Of a stretch of DNA of 64,000 nt, positions 35,009 to 43,797 are shown in pieces. The position numbers were made by a program, and so were the translations under genes. Source of the DNA: JAIEPT01 sp038217425 (GTDB lineage: Bacteria > Planctomycetota > Planctomycetia > Gemmatales > Gemmataceae). The notes under the pieces are model-generated. The model ran no database searches, was not told where the DNA came from, and saw only the letters and a list, made by a program, of their open reading frames with translations. The DNA lies in NCBI GenBank assembly GCA_038217425.1, contig JBBQPM010000002.1:1-64000 (forward strand), in the 5' to 3' direction. Every line of letters starts with the position of its first letter. Positions within the stretch are counted from its first letter, which is position 1.

Positions 35009-35587
35009 ATGGCCAAGCAACACCTCCTCTGGATCGACGGCGTGGGAGGCTTCCTGCTCGGGATGGAGTTCCCGCTTGCCCTGGGAAACGCCCAGGCGCA
35101 GCCGTTGCCGGACGTGCCGTTGCAGGCATGTCTGGGCCGGCGGCACGCGAGCATCGACGTCGGCGCCGAGGGCTTCGTCCTCGTCCGCGGCGAAGGCCAG
35201 GTCAGCGTCAGCGGCAAACCGCTGGGCCAAAGCCTGCTCCTGGCGGATCGAGCCCGCATTCAGCTCGACGAATATTGCGACCTGGAATTTCGGCAATCCG
35301 TCCCCGGCAGCGGCGCCGGCCGGCTCGAGATCCTCCGCGGCGCCAGGCTCCTGTATCCGATCCGCACCGCGCTGCTCTTCACCGAGGGATTTACCTTCGC
35401 CCCGGCGCCCCGCGACGGCGACGGCGTCATCCCCGGGCTGCGCCAGAGCGTAACGCTCTTCCGGACGCGTCAGGGCCTGGAACTTCGCCGCAAGTCGCCG
35501 ACCGGGGGCGTGACCAAGCACCCGCTCGAGCCCGGCAAACCCGCCTTCCTCCCCGATCTCTGCGTCACCTGGGAAGTCGTCGGCTAG
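35009..35587 (+). CDS. FHA-like domain protein, upstream of a Ser/Thr kinase
   Basis: A 192-residue protein starting at ATG 35009 (MAKQHLLWIDGVGG). The central part has an FHA-type pattern: LGRRHASIDVG (a G-R-R-H-A motif similar to the FHA phosphothreonine pocket) and beta strands with VSVSGKPLG. FHA domains bind phosphothreonine peptides. The kinase gene begins right after the stop, so this protein may be its substrate or adaptor. Assignment rests on the short motif, so confidence is moderate. Confidence 0.65.
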   Translation: MAKQHLLWIDGVGGFLLGMEFPLALGNAQAQPLPDVPLQACLGRRHASIDVGAEGFVLVRGEGQVSVSGKPLGQSLLLADRARIQLDEYCDLEFRQSVPGSGAGRLEILRGARLLYPIRTALLFTEGFTFAPAPRDGDGVIPGLRQSVTLFRTRQGLELRRKSPTGGVTKHPLEPGKPAFLPDLCVTWEVVG

Positions 35588-35596
35588 GTGAATCTT

Positions 35597-37126
35597 ATGC
35601 TCAGCGAAACCGCTCACTTTCGACATCACTTCGGCGACGAGCCGCTGCCGGGCTACACCGTCAAGGTCGGCCTGGGCAAGGGCGCGTTCGGCGAAGTTTA
35701 CCTCGCGGTCAACCGGGGGGGCAAAGCAGTCGCACTCAAGCTGCTGACGTGTGCGTTTGCCGAGGACGAGATCGCCGCGACGCGTCAGTGCATCAATTTC
35801 AAGAACGAACACTTCGTCGAGATCTTCGATTTGGTGAAGGGCCCGGACGGGTCGACCTGGGTCCTCATGGAGTACGTGCTGGGCGACACGCTCGCGGGCA
35901 TCCTGCAGAGCGAAGGCCGGCTGGAGAAAACGTTGGCCGTGGCGTGGTTTCGTCAGTTGGCGGAGGTGCTGCACGCGCTGCATTTGCGGAACATTCTGCA
36001 TCGCGACGTGAAGTCGAGCAACGTGTTTCTGGAAGAGGGGAAAATCAAGCTGGGCGACGTCGGGCTGTGCACGCCGCTCGAGCCCGCGGGCAAGGCGAGC
36101 GACGCCTCGCAGGGGATCGGCACCGCAGAGTACGGCGCCCCGGAAGTCGACGAGGGAGTTTATTCGCCGCGGACCGACGTCTACGCGGCAGGGATTTTGC
36201 TGTACGAGATGCTGGTGGGGGACGTGCCGTTTCGCGCCGACGATCCGGACTTATTTGCCTGGGAACGCAAGGAGAGCATTCGCCGGCAACATCACGACGA
36301 TTACCCGGACCTGACGAAGGCGCCGCGCGAGTTCGCCACGGTGCTGGGCAAGGCGCTGGCGAAGAATCCGGCCCATCGTTACCCGGACATGAAGACTTTC
36401 GCGCAGGAGGTGGAGCTTGCGGCACGAGGACCGGCGACCGTCGCACCGCAGCGTGCGCCGACGCCAAAAGTTCAGGCCGCGTGGGTCGGCGATCTGGCGA
36501 GCGTTTTGGTCGGCGCGGGAGGAGCAAGTTTTGTGCTCGCGCTCCTGGCGTCGGCGCTCTTGTTTCAAGGCGACTGGAGTTCCGTGTTGGCGTGGTGGCT
36601 GCTGACCCTGGCGACGTCGTGGGCGATCATCATTCCGGGGCGAACCTGGGAGTACAGCGAGCGCGGCAATGGGCGCCGACGACTGGTGCTGGCGGGACAG
36701 GGCGTCGTGCTGGGCCTGCTCGCGGCGTGGCTGCAAGGCTATCGCTTCCCCGGTATGGACGGCGCCGAGACGGCGGCGTGGGCGCCGGCGGCGAAGTCGT
36801 GGGAGAGCGCGCTGTTTCCGCTCGGCACTCTGCCGGCGCTGCCGATCGCGCCGCTCTGGGGGTTGCCGCTCTACTTCGCGGCCATGCTCGGCTTGCTTCG
36901 TTGGTGGGTGGACGTGCACGAGCGTCGGCCGGTCCGTTTTTCGCTGATGTCCTGGCTGGCGACGGTCCTCGTCGCGTATGCTTTCCTGGCGCTGTTGCCG
37001 GTCGCCGCCGATCGCGAGTTGGCGTTCTTCACGCTGGCAATGACGTCGTTCGCGGTGCAGGTCGCCAGCCCGTGCCGCGAAGTGGTGACGCCGATCGTCC
37101 GTCGCCTCCGCCTGGAGGGATACTAA
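35597..37126 (+). CDS. Membrane Ser/Thr protein kinase
   Basis: A 509-residue protein; ATG 35597 is preferred because AGGTGA lies 5 bases upstream (a GTG at 35588 is possible). The kinase domain (about 20-275) has the Gly-rich GLGKGAFGEV loop, Lys K48 in ALKLL, the catalytic loop HRDVKSSN with D137, and GDVG in place of DFG at D154. After a linker, six hydrophobic helices span about 300-495, a PknB-like arrangement with a membrane domain instead of sensory repeats. It is the second gene of a likely operon with the FHA-like protein and a small membrane protein. Confidence 0.85.
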   Translation: MLSETAHFRHHFGDEPLPGYTVKVGLGKGAFGEVYLAVNRGGKAVALKLLTCAFAEDEIAATRQCINFKNEHFVEIFDLVKGPDGSTWVLMEYVLGDTLAGILQSEGRLEKTLAVAWFRQLAEVLHALHLRNILHRDVKSSNVFLEEGKIKLGDVGLCTPLEPAGKASDASQGIGTAEYGAPEVDEGVYSPRTDVYAAGILLYEMLVGDVPFRADDPDLFAWERKESIRRQHHDDYPDLTKAPREFATVLGKALAKNPAHRYPDMKTFAQEVELAARGPATVAPQRAPTPKVQAAWVGDLASVLVGAGGASFVLALLASALLFQGDWSSVLAWWLLTLATSWAIIIPGRTWEYSERGNGRRRLVLAGQGVVLGLLAAWLQGYRFPGMDGAETAAWAPAAKSWESALFPLGTLPALPIAPLWGLPLYFAAMLGLLRWWVDVHERRPVRFSLMSWLATVLVAYAFLALLPVAADRELAFFTLAMTSFAVQVASPCREVVTPIVRRLRLEGY

Positions 37127-37128
37127 CG

Positions 37129-37509
37129 ATGTGGCGTTTCGGCCTCGTGCTGCTGTTGGCCCTTTTTCTGAGAACGAACTGCCTGGCTCAGATCGACCTG
37201 GAGATCCGTCGGCCGACGCTGGAAGCGGCGCAGCATGAAGCCTACGATCATTTCCTGGCCCACCTGCAAAACCGCGGCTTCGATTGGCGGCCTTCCGAGA
37301 CGGAGTTTCGCCGCAAGGCGCTGGCGGATGCCTCTGTGCGAACCAGCGATTCCACGACCACGCTCCGCTTCCGATTGCCCGAGGACGAACGTCTGGCCCA
37401 GTGGCGCACGCAGTCCGTGCGCGGAAAGTTCGGCTTCTACATCGCCGGAGCGGCGCTGCTCGCGGCCCTGGCGGTCTGGCTTGTGTGTTTGCGAATGCGT
37501 CGACCCTAG
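37129..37509 (+). CDS. Small exported, membrane-anchored protein
   Basis: A 126-residue protein starting at 37129, preceded by GGAGGGA, just two bases after the kinase stop. A signal or anchor sequence (MWRFGLVLLLALFLRTNCLA) is followed by an alpha/beta soluble part of about 75 residues and a second hydrophobic helix near the C-terminus (FYIAGAALLAALAVWLVCL) with a basic tail. No family recognised. Its location suggests coregulation with the kinase. Confidence 0.65.
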   Translation: MWRFGLVLLLALFLRTNCLAQIDLEIRRPTLEAAQHEAYDHFLAHLQNRGFDWRPSETEFRRKALADASVRTSDSTTTLRFRLPEDERLAQWRTQSVRGKFGFYIAGAALLAALAVWLVCLRMRRP

Positions 37510-37524
37510 CGGGGAAAAGAAATT

Positions 37525-37622
37525 CGAGCCACAGAGGGCACAGAGGAATTCGAAAAGCATCCGTAAAGTTCGCGGTCATCTGCTTTATTACTCGGTGTTC
37601 TCTGTGCCCTCTGTGGCTCATT
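37525..37622. repeat. Palindromic repeat, CCACAGAGG family, copy 4
   Basis: GAGCCACAGAGGGCACAGAG at 37526 onward pairs with CTCTGTGCCCTCTGTGGCTC ending at 37619. A loop of about 50 bases lies between. It separates the kinase operon from gatA. Confidence 0.85.
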
Positions 37623-37680
37623 TCTCTTGACCACTCCAAGTCCTTAGCCGGCGCTGCGGACGGGTTCTACAATCTCCTCC

Positions 37681-39138
37681 ATGAACATGATCGAACTCAC
37701 CGCCCGCGAACTCCTCGACCAACAAACCCAGGGCGGCAGCGCCCGCGCGATCGCCGAGGCTTTCCTGCAGCAGACCCGGCAGCGCGACGGCGAGATTCGC
37801 GCCTTCCTGCGTCTAAACGAAGAGGACGTGCTGCGCCAGGCCGACGCCGTCGACGCCAAACGCGCGCGCGGCGAACCGCTCGGCGCCCTCGCCGGCATTC
37901 CGGTCGCGCTCAAGGACGTGATTTGCACCAAGGGGGAAACGACGACCTGCGGCAGCAAAATCCTGGCGAACTTCGTGCCGCCTTATGATGCCGCGGTCAT
38001 CGCCAAACTGAGGTCGGCCGACGCGGTGCTGTTCGGCAAGACCAACATGGACGAGTTCGCGATGGGTTCCTCCACGGAGAACAGCGCCTATCAGACCTCG
38101 CGCAATCCGTGGGACACGAGCCGAATCCCCGGCGGTTCCAGCGGCGGCTCGGCGGCGGCGGTCGCGGCCGGCATGACGCCCCTCGCCCTCGGCACCGATA
38201 CCGGCGGCTCCATCCGTCAGCCCGCCAGTCTCGTCGGCATCCTCGGACTCAAACCCACCTATGGCCGAGTCTCGCGCTTCGGACTCATCGCCTACGGTAG
38301 TTCGCTCGATCAGATCGGCCCCTTTGGCCGGGAGGTCGGCGATGTCGCGCGCGTCCTCGAAGTCATCGCCGGGCACGACCCGCGCGATAGCACCAGCGGT
38401 TCCCCCGCGGTCCCCGCCTTCACGCAGTCGTTCGATCGGCCGCTCGATGCGCTCAAGATCGGCGTGGCCCGCGAGTATTTCGCCCAGGGCCTCGATCCCG
38501 AGATCGAGTCAGCCGTCCGCGAAGCCGTGCGCGTCTACCAAAGTCTCGGCGCCACGGTCGTCGACGTCGCGTTGCCGCACAGTCCCTACGCCGTCGCCAC
38601 GTACTATCTCGTCGCGACGGCGGAGGCGTCGAGCAACCTGGCGCGCTACGACGGCGTGCACTTCGGACATCGTTCGGAGCACGGCAAAGACTTAATCGAC
38701 ATGATGTGCAAATCGCGCGGCGAAGGTTTCGGCCGGGAGGTCAAGCGCCGAATCATGCTCGGCACGTACGCCCTTTCGAGCGGTTACATCGACGCGTATT
38801 ACCTGAAGGCCCTCAAGGTCCGAAGGCTCATCAAACGCGACTTCGACGAGGCGCTGGGGCAATGCGACGTCGTGCTCGGACCGACGTCGCCGACCCCGGC
38901 ATTCAAGGTCGGCGCGAAGTCGGACGATCCGCTGGCGATGTACCTCTCGGACATTTACACGATCAGCGCCAACCTCGCCGGACTGCCGGGCATCAGCATC
39001 CCGTGCGGGTTCACGAAATCGAACTTGCCAATCGGGCTGCAGCTCCTGGCGGGACCGTACGAGGAGGAAAAGTTGCTGCGCGTGGCCAGGATGTACGAAC
39101 GGGCGACGAGCTGGCACACACGTCGCCCGAGTCGATAG
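37681..39138 (+). CDS. gatA: Glutamyl-tRNA(Gln)/aspartyl-tRNA(Asn) amidotransferase subunit A
   Basis: A 485-residue amidase that releases ammonia from glutamine for tRNA-dependent Gln or Asn formation. The Ser-cisSer-Lys triad is visible: K78 in VALKDVI, S153 in [14 protein letters not shown], and S177 in [10 protein letters not shown]. Length and the N- and C-terminal parts fit GatA. The start is the ATG at 37681; one at 37687 is also in frame. gatB and gatC are not adjacent in the window. Confidence 0.95.
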   Translation: MNMIELTARELLDQQTQGGSARAIAEAFLQQTRQRDGEIRAFLRLNEEDVLRQADAVDAKRARGEPLGALAGIPVALKDVICTKGETTTCGSKILANFVPPYDAAVIAKLRSADAVLFGKTNMDEFAMGSSTENSAYQTSRNPWDTSRIPGGSSGGSAAAVAAGMTPLALGTDTGGSIRQPASLVGILGLKPTYGRVSRFGLIAYGSSLDQIGPFGREVGDVARVLEVIAGHDPRDSTSGSPAVPAFTQSFDRPLDALKIGVAREYFAQGLDPEIESAVREAVRVYQSLGATVVDVALPHSPYAVATYYLVATAEASSNLARYDGVHFGHRSEHGKDLIDMMCKSRGEGFGREVKRRIMLGTYALSSGYIDAYYLKALKVRRLIKRDFDEALGQCDVVLGPTSPTPAFKVGAKSDDPLAMYLSDIYTISANLAGLPGISIPCGFTKSNLPIGLQLLAGPYEEEKLLRVARMYERATSWHTRRPSR

Positions 39139-39147
39139 TCTGGTTCT

Positions 39148-39180
39148 TTCACGTTGAGCGCTTCGGAACGCGCAAGTGAA
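39148..39180. terminator. Possible bidirectional terminator hairpin
   Basis: TTCACGTTGAGCGC pairs imperfectly with GCGCAAGTGAA across a TTCGGAAC loop, in the space between the convergent gatA and PqqD-like genes. No long U-run follows, so the call is weak. Confidence 0.35.
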
Positions 39181-39223
39181 CGACCGATGGGTATACTTAT
39201 CTAAGCGTAAAGAGTAAATGGGG

Positions 39224-39601
39224 CTAAATTTTTTCTACGCTGGCAAGTGCATTCGCACGGGGAGCCGTGACGCTGAGGATCATCGGCACGGCAACTGCAG
39301 CCGCGGCGGCAACGGCGAGCGAACGACGTCGGTTGGTTTTGGCGGTGGGCGCCGAGGGGAGTCGTTCGGCGAGCAAGTCGCGCTCGGAAAGTTGCGCGAG
39401 CGCCAGCTCAACGGTCTCCAGGGGAAGGATGGCCGCGATCGCAATCTCACGGATTGAGCGCATGCCGTCGCAGAGTTGCCAGACGCGCCGAGAGAGGGGG
39501 CTTAACGCGTGAACCTGATTGTTCTGCGCATCGAAGACCACCATTTCCGAGTCCATATCCTTGATGATGAGATCGTCCTTGCGAGCGAGGGGATGGGACA
39601 T
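39224..39601 (-). CDS. PqqD-family protein with C-terminal hydrophobic tail
   Basis: A 125-residue protein. Residues 1-85 have the winged-helix PqqD/RiPP recognition pattern (ARKDDLIIKDMDSEMVVFDAQNNQVHALSPLSRRVWQLCDG, with the LSPLSRRVW core). A Lys/Arg-rich linker is followed by a C-terminal hydrophobic run (LAVAAAAAVAVPMILSVTAP) and RANALASVEKI. PqqD domains bind leader peptides of ribosomal peptide natural products. It is divergent from an HPr-kinase-like gene. No precursor peptide gene or radical SAM enzyme is seen nearby. Confidence 0.7.
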   Translation of the reverse strand: MSHPLARKDDLIIKDMDSEMVVFDAQNNQVHALSPLSRRVWQLCDGMRSIREIAIAAILPLETVELALAQLSERDLLAERLPSAPTAKTNRRRSLAVAAAAAVAVPMILSVTAPRANALASVEKI

Positions 39602-39897
39602 TACAGGCCTTTCGGGGGTGAATCGAGGGAGTGTGCCGGAGCCTTGGCGGAAGGGAGAATGCCGTCTCTAGGATGCTTCTCGAACCGTAACGCGCCCGCA
39701 CTTGGGCGAATCTGGCGGCCAAGTTCGATATTTGCGGACGAGGGAGGCTACAACCCCGACGATTGTTCCTCTCCGCCCCATCGCCTCGGTTTTCCAACGG
39801 CAACGCCAATCTGCGTCGTTTGCCATCAAGAGCGATCCGAAACGTCGCCGATACCCTCCCTATCTAGAGGATTGTGCCCAGCGAATGACGAGGCGCC

Positions 39898-40707
39898 ATG
39901 ATGATTCCCTTCACGTCGGGTAGCTGGACCAAGATGCAATTCGAAACGTACGGCGTCCGCATTGAGATTCGCACCGACGCACCCGAACTGTGGGATCTGC
40001 TGACGCCGATGTTGCCCCCGATCCGCGAGGCGAGTACCCTGTGCGGGTCTGACCGGATTTACACGTTCCGGCGCGGCAGCGCCCATCATCGCTTGCACGC
40101 GAACGGCCGACTTCTCCTGGAGAGCGCCGACTGGGACGACCTGATCGAGCGTCTGGAGAACGACATCCAGATTTTCCTGGGAGATCGTTCGCCGAACATG
40201 GTCTATTTGCATGCCGGCGCCGTCGCCTGGCAGGGTCGCGCGATCGTGGTGCCGGGGACGAGCTACAGCGGCAAGAGCACGCTGGTGGCGGCGCTCTTGC
40301 GCGCCGGCGCGACGTACTACTCCGACGAATACGCGGTGCTCGACGCCGGCGGTAGGGTGCATCCCTATCCGCGGCTCCTGTCGCTACGGCAGCCGGCGGG
40401 CAAGTCGCTACGCCAAGCGGCTGCCGAACTTGGGGCGGCGACGGGACGCACGGCCATCGCGCCGGCCGTGTTTCTGTTCACGACGTTCAAAACACAAGCG
40501 AGCTGGGCGCCGCGAGCGCTCGACGTCAGCCAGGCGATTCTCGAAACGGTCCGCCATTGCGTGCCGATCCGGCGCAAGCCTGGCGCCTCGCTCGACGCGA
40601 TCACCAGGGCCCTGAGCCAGGCAGCGCTGCTCGCCGGGCCGCGCGGCGAAGCCGATGCGACCGCGCAGGCGGTGTTGCAACGCCTGTCCTCGGCACGTGC
40701 GGCCTGA
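39898..40707 (+). CDS. HPr kinase-like P-loop protein
   Basis: A 269-residue protein whose P-loop is GTSYSGKST at 120-128, followed by YYSDEYAVLD, matching the HprK C-terminal fold (DDEY-like segment). It lacks the N-terminal HprK domain. Genes like this co-occur with PqqD-type genes in RiPP-associated loci and are often called Ser kinases. The ATGs at 39898 and 39901 are equivalent; 39934 (MQFETYGV) is possible. Confidence 0.68.
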   Translation: MMIPFTSGSWTKMQFETYGVRIEIRTDAPELWDLLTPMLPPIREASTLCGSDRIYTFRRGSAHHRLHANGRLLLESADWDDLIERLENDIQIFLGDRSPNMVYLHAGAVAWQGRAIVVPGTSYSGKSTLVAALLRAGATYYSDEYAVLDAGGRVHPYPRLLSLRQPAGKSLRQAAAELGAATGRTAIAPAVFLFTTFKTQASWAPRALDVSQAILETVRHCVPIRRKPGASLDAITRALSQAALLAGPRGEADATAQAVLQRLSSARAA

Positions 40708-40776
40708 CGAGATTCCGCTTGGATCGCGTCATCCTCCGTGGCACAATGGGGCGGATCCCCACCCACGGAGACTCCC

Positions 40777-43734
40777 ATGCGCGTCCTACTTACGCTCCTG
40801 ATCGTCTGCTCGTCCGCCACGGGTCAAACCGTTGACGGCATTCTCGCCCACACCGGTCCGCGCGGCCTCGTCGCCCTCATTGACGACGCGGCCGATCTGG
40901 CGCTGCCGCTCGCGCAAAAGAGCGAGCTCACGATCTTCGTGCAGCACAAGATTCCCGCCAAAGTTCACGCGCTCCGGCAGAAGCTCGACGACGCCGGACT
41001 GCTCGGTTCGCGCGTCTGGGTGCATCGGGGCGACTATCAACGGCTGCATCTGGCCAACGAGCTGGCGGACGCGGTCGTGGTGATCGGAGACCAGAAAGTC
41101 TCCAGCTCGGAAATTAAGCGCATCATGAGCGGAAACGGCTCCGGCTGGGTCAACAGCACGAAGCCGATTGCTGCGGGATCGCTCGACCCCGAGGATTGGT
41201 CGCACCCCTACCGCCGGCCCGACAACAACCCGCAATCGAACGACCCCAACGTCAAACGCCCCTTCATGACCCACTACATGGCCGAACCATGGTACTGCCC
41301 GCTGCCGATGCAATCCGTGATCTCGGGCGGCCGCGTCTTCAAAGTCTTCGGCGACCGCTCCTCCGCCAAGCCGCAGGAACCGCTCATCAACAAACTGATC
41401 GCCATGAACGCGTTCAACGGCACCATGCTCTGGCAACGCGACCTGTCGCCGGGGTTCATGATTCACCGTAATACGCTCATCGCCACGCCGGACACGCTCT
41501 TCGTCGGCGATGACAAATCGTGCCAGCTCATCGATCCGAAGACGGGCAAAGTGCGCGACGAGATCGTCGTCCCCGCGGACAAATCCGATGGCCCCGTCTG
41601 GAAATGGATGGCGCTGGAAGACGGCGTCCTCTACGCGCTCGTCGGCGAAAAGGAAGCCGCGGACGAACCGCTCAAGGGGGACCGCATTCGCGGCGCCGGT
41701 TGGCCCTGGTGGAAGATCGAGAACTACCGCTTCGGCGCCGGCAAGAACTTCCTCGCCATCGATCCGAAGACCAAGAAGATCCTCTGGCATCACCGCGAGG
41801 ACGAGACAGTCGACGCCCGCGGATTGGCCATGAAGAAGGGACGCATCTACTTCAACTGCGAAGGCAAGCATCTCGGTTGCCTCGACGCCAGGACCGGCAA
41901 GATCCTCTGGCGAAATAACACGCCGGAATTGCTCGAAGCGATCGGCACGACGAAAGGGGCGCAGCATCCGCTCCTGGGTTTTGCGAGCACCGCGTATCTC
42001 AAATGCAGCGACGAGGCCCTCTTCTTCGCGGGGCCAAACCGCCCCTATCTCGCCGCGGCTTCGGCGACGGACGGCAAGTTTCTGTGGAAACGCGATTGTA
42101 GCGGGCCCGTCAAGGACGTTCGCTGGCCCAAAGGGGGCGGCAACGTCCATGTGCTGATTCGGCCCGACGGACTCTACGCGCTGGGCGAGGGACGCATCAA
42201 CGAAGAAGCGAGCAGTCTAAAACTCGAGCCGCTCACCGGCAAAGTCCTGGCGACGTTCCCGAGCCGCGACCGCTGCACCCGCGCGACGGGCTGCGTCGAC
42301 ACGATCTTCACCCGCGGCGGCAAAGGCGGCAGCACAGCCATGTTCGACGTGACCAGCACCGAGCCGCGCATGGGGACGATGTCTCCCATGCGCCCGGCGT
42401 GTCAGGACGGCGTCATCACGGCGCATGGGTATCTCTTCTGGGGCCCGTGGATGTGCCGTTGCGACATGACTCAGCTCGGCGTCATTAGCCTCGGACCCGC
42501 GGGGAACTTCGACTTCGTCGCCGCGGCGAAGGACGAGGAGCGGCTGGAGACTTACCAGGACGCGATCAAGGGATTCAACGATTTGAGCGAGCGCGAATGG
42601 ACCAGCTACCGCCGGGACAACCAGCGGACGGTGCGGACGACGCACACGACCCCGGAAAAGGTGAAGCTCGCCTGGACGTATCAGCCCAAGGGGAAGTCGA
42701 CGCCGACCGCGCCGATTGCCGTGGGCGAATCAGTTTACCTGGCCGGTTCCGACGGCGCCGTGCGAGCGCTAAACAAGGATTCCGGCGACCTCCGCTGGAC
42801 CGCCTACACCGGCGGAACCATCCTCTATCCCCCCGCGTATGCACACGATTCGCTCTTCGTCGGCTCGGGCGACGGGTACGTTTACCGTTTGTCGCTCGAG
42901 GGCAAACCGCTCTGGCGCTTCCGCGCCGCCCCGCAGGAACGCGTCATCCCCGTTTACGGGCAACTCTCCTCCACCTGGCCATTGGGCGGCGGCGTGATCG
43001 TCGACGATAAGAACGTCTACGGCGCCGCCGGGATCTCCAACTTCGACGGCACCCACGTCTTCGCCCTCGACGCCCATACCGGGAAGATTCGCTGGCAACA
43101 GCATTCGGGTTCCGGCGTCGACGAGCAACTCCCCGCGGGGGGCGTGAGCGTGCAGGGACCGATGCTGCTGCACGACGGCGCCGTCCACTTCGCCGCGGGC
43201 AACACGCCGACCTTGGCGAGCTATTCCATCGCCGACGGCAAGTTCAAGGGCTCCGACAACGGCCGCGGCAAGGATCTCTTCGTTCGTCACGGCCAGGTGT
43301 TCGGCGCCGGCTTCCCGCTCTACTGGCGGCCGGAAGACGATCACTTCCTCAGCACGATGGAATTGGTCAACGACGCCGGAGTGTTGCTCGTCGGCATCCC
43401 CCCCGCGACGCCGACGGCTCCGAACAAGTTCGCCCTCTATCCGCTCAACAAGCCGGGCGAGCAGCCCAAGCCGCTCTGGACGCGCGAGATCTTCCACGAA
43501 GTCGCCGCCGTGGCGTTTACGAAAAATGCCGTGATCGTGACTGGACTGAATCGTGCGCCGAAGAACCATCTCGAGATCGACGCGGCCATTTGCGCCGTGA
43601 GCCTGAAGGATGGCTCGGTGATGTGGAAGCAACCGCTGCCGGCCACGCCGACCGCGTGGGGTCTGGCCCTGGATCGCACCGGGCAAATGATCGTCACGCT
43701 GATCGATGGCCGAGTGCTGGCGTTCAAGGAATGA
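40777..43734 (+). CDS. Large exported PQQ-type beta-propeller protein
   Basis: A 985-residue protein with a signal peptide (MRVLLTLLIVCSSATG). About ten repeat units carry the propeller tryptophan motif (GTMLWQ, KKILWH, GKILWR, GKFLWK, GDLRWT, GKIRWQ, GSVMWK), as in PQQ-like domains that may or may not bind the cofactor. A long N-terminal portion precedes the repeats. Function is likely periplasmic; such proteins are abundant in planctomycetes. GGAG precedes the ATG at 40777. It is convergent with a smaller propeller gene. Confidence 0.82.
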   Translation: MRVLLTLLIVCSSATGQTVDGILAHTGPRGLVALIDDAADLALPLAQKSELTIFVQHKIPAKVHALRQKLDDAGLLGSRVWVHRGDYQRLHLANELADAVVVIGDQKVSSSEIKRIMSGNGSGWVNSTKPIAAGSLDPEDWSHPYRRPDNNPQSNDPNVKRPFMTHYMAEPWYCPLPMQSVISGGRVFKVFGDRSSAKPQEPLINKLIAMNAFNGTMLWQRDLSPGFMIHRNTLIATPDTLFVGDDKSCQLIDPKTGKVRDEIVVPADKSDGPVWKWMALEDGVLYALVGEKEAADEPLKGDRIRGAGWPWWKIENYRFGAGKNFLAIDPKTKKILWHHREDETVDARGLAMKKGRIYFNCEGKHLGCLDARTGKILWRNNTPELLEAIGTTKGAQHPLLGFASTAYLKCSDEALFFAGPNRPYLAAASATDGKFLWKRDCSGPVKDVRWPKGGGNVHVLIRPDGLYALGEGRINEEASSLKLEPLTGKVLATFPSRDRCTRATGCVDTIFTRGGKGGSTAMFDVTSTEPRMGTMSPMRPACQDGVITAHGYLFWGPWMCRCDMTQLGVISLGPAGNFDFVAAAKDEERLETYQDAIKGFNDLSEREWTSYRRDNQRTVRTTHTTPEKVKLAWTYQPKGKSTPTAPIAVGESVYLAGSDGAVRALNKDSGDLRWTAYTGGTILYPPAYAHDSLFVGSGDGYVYRLSLEGKPLWRFRAAPQERVIPVYGQLSSTWPLGGGVIVDDKNVYGAAGISNFDGTHVFALDAHTGKIRWQQHSGSGVDEQLPAGGVSVQGPMLLHDGAVHFAAGNTPTLASYSIADGKFKGSDNGRGKDLFVRHGQVFGAGFPLYWRPEDDHFLSTMELVNDAGVLLVGIPPATPTAPNKFALYPLNKPGEQPKPLWTREIFHEVAAVAFTKNAVIVTGLNRAPKNHLEIDAAICAVSLKDGSVMWKQPLPATPTAWGLALDRTGQMIVTLIDGRVLAFKE

Positions 43735-43742
43735 GCCGTCGA

Positions 43743-43770
43743 TTTTCGAGCCGGAAGCGTGAGCGACGAT
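43743..43770. repeat. Single copy of the CCGGAAGCGTRAGCGACG repeat
   Basis: TTTTCGAGCCGGAAGCGTGA (43743-43762) followed by GCGACGAT matches the tandem units at 19663-19724 with one base change. It lies between the convergent propeller genes. Confidence 0.8.
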
Positions 43771-43797
43771 CGTGCCGGATCGTCGCTTCGAGGCACG

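Noticed and set aside
35128..37128. 5' part of a 793-codon plus-strand frame crossing the FHA-like and kinase genes
   Set aside because: Only its last 126 codons (37129-37509) form a plausible gene with its own ribosome site; the rest is an out-of-frame shadow of the FHA-like and kinase genes.
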